The notes beneath the pieces were generated by a model, which worked only from the letters and a program-made list of their open reading frames with translations, did no database searches and was not told the DNA's origin. 64,000 bases of DNA from an archaeon. Its GTDB lineage: Archaea > Asgardarchaeota > Thorarchaeia > Thorarchaeales > Thorarchaeaceae. Shown here piece after piece: positions 63,616 to 64,000 of the stretch. The position numbers and the translations under genes were made by a program. The stretch spans positions 28,786 through 92,785 of the forward strand of contig JAJRWI010000037.1 in assembly GCA_024276825.1 (NCBI GenBank). Direction: 5' to 3'. Each line of letters opens with the position of its first letter. Position 1 is the stretch's first letter.

Positions 63616-64000
63616 TGGGGCGTCCCAAGAAACCCCGAAGAAAGGAACACTACTATCTGGCTGCCAAGAAACATGGGTACAGAGCACGGAGTGCCTATAA
63701 ATTGCGCCAGATAATCAAAAAATACAGACTATTGAAGAGTGTCAACAAGGTGGTCGAACTGTGCTGTGCTCCTGGCGGATGGACCCAAGTGCTATTGGAG
63801 TTTGATCCAGGGCTCCAGATTGTTGCCGTGGACTTAAACATGATGGATCCCTTGCAAAATGTCAGGTTTATTCAGGGTGACATCACAGACCCTGAAGTGT
63901 TGAACGATATCGAACGTCTCACTGAGGGATCTGTTGAACTCGTGTTGTCTGATTGCTCACCAAAGGTCAGTGGGAATTGGGAACTGGATGCAATAAGACA
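63615..64000 (+). CDS. FtsJ/RlmE family RNA 2'-O-methyltransferase (partial at window edge)
   Basis: The ATG at 63615 overlaps the trm1 stop. The frame runs off the window after 128 codons. The start GRPKKPRRKEHYYLAAKKHG followed by YRARSAYKLRQIIKKY, with the catalytic Lys in AYKL, is FtsJ-like and resembles eukaryotic Spb1. The SAM site is CCAPGGWTQ near residues 52-60, and SDCSPKVSG contains the catalytic Asp. It probably methylates 2'-OH in 23S rRNA or tRNA. Paired with Trm1 it forms an RNA modification operon. Confidence 0.9.
   Translation, partial: MGRPKKPRRKEHYYLAAKKHGYRARSAYKLRQIIKKYRLLKSVNKVVELCCAPGGWTQVLLEFDPGLQIVAVDLNMMDPLQNVRFIQGDITDPEVLNDIERLTEGSVELVLSDCSPKVSGNWELDAIR

Overview
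This window is a dense, gene-rich piece of an archaeal chromosome with moderate GC. The evidence is archaeal replication genes (Orc1/Cdc6, RfcL, RfcS, GINS, MCM, Hel308), HerA-NurA, TFB, uS10, eL15, RNase P proteins Rpp30 and Pop5, isopentenyl phosphate kinase, TrmG10, Trm1 and tRNA genes with bulge-helix-bulge introns. An Rpo8 (RPB8-like) RNA polymerase subunit, a MglA-type small GTPase with a tandem roadblock protein, a JAMM protein and a lysine-saccharopine gene pair fit an Asgard-type archaeon best. That placement is an inference; no 16S rRNA is present.

Layout. 1-2.2 kb: lysine-ketoglutarate reductase (truncated at the window edge) and saccharopine dehydrogenase. 2.2-5.6 kb: an HTH protein, a repeat-rich 530-bp gap, a nucleotidyltransferase and a cysteine-desulfurase-like protein without the PLP lysine. 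5.9-22.4 kb: tRNA-Glu, two large Ig-like surface proteins, a membrane HerA-like ATPase and a TFB (each broken by one in-frame TAA), IPK, uS10, GlmS, a pilin, a secretion ATPase, Rpo8 and KorA. 22.7-32.7 kb: tRNA-Gly and the replication block Orc1/Cdc6, wHTH, TruA, RfcL, RfcS, GINS, MCM, Hel308, with an origin-like sequence before orc1. 32.7-38.9 kb: HDAC-like protein, tRNA-Pro, ThpR, UPF0200/UPF0201, TrmG10, GPN GTPase, HD phosphohydrolase. 39.1-46 kb: roadblock / unknown / MglA operon, PyrG, NurA, HerA. 46.2-53.1 kb: a DUF134-DUF5320-MinD-MinD-NifX-NifX cluster, YchF-like GTPase, flavin reductase, SerA. 53.1-64 kb: structured RNA region, eL15, predicted exosome subunit, Rpp30, Pop5, JAMM, Lrp, HD protein, MvhD, OFA transporter, tRNA-Ile, TIM-barrel protein, cyclophilin, Trm1 and a partial FtsJ.

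The most unusual finding is a dispersed family of five short elements (A 5648-5820, B 22485-22663, C 45998-46230, D 53086-53728, E 55988-56231). Each carries a decayed start of an IS607-type TnpA gene (MerR-like HTH) at one end and a hairpin at the other; four of the five hairpins keep their pairing across copies. Their sizes form a nested deletion series with short direct repeats at the joints. Copy D alone keeps a GC-rich interior that folds into many strong hairpins behind a TATA box, just before the eL15-RNase P operon. It could be a TnpB-guide-like (omega) RNA or an exapted noncoding RNA.

Other leads are two genes split by in-frame TAA codons, a surface-protein gene running antisense into korA, three tRNAs with introns outside the usual anticodon-loop site, and several strong palindromic operator candidates.
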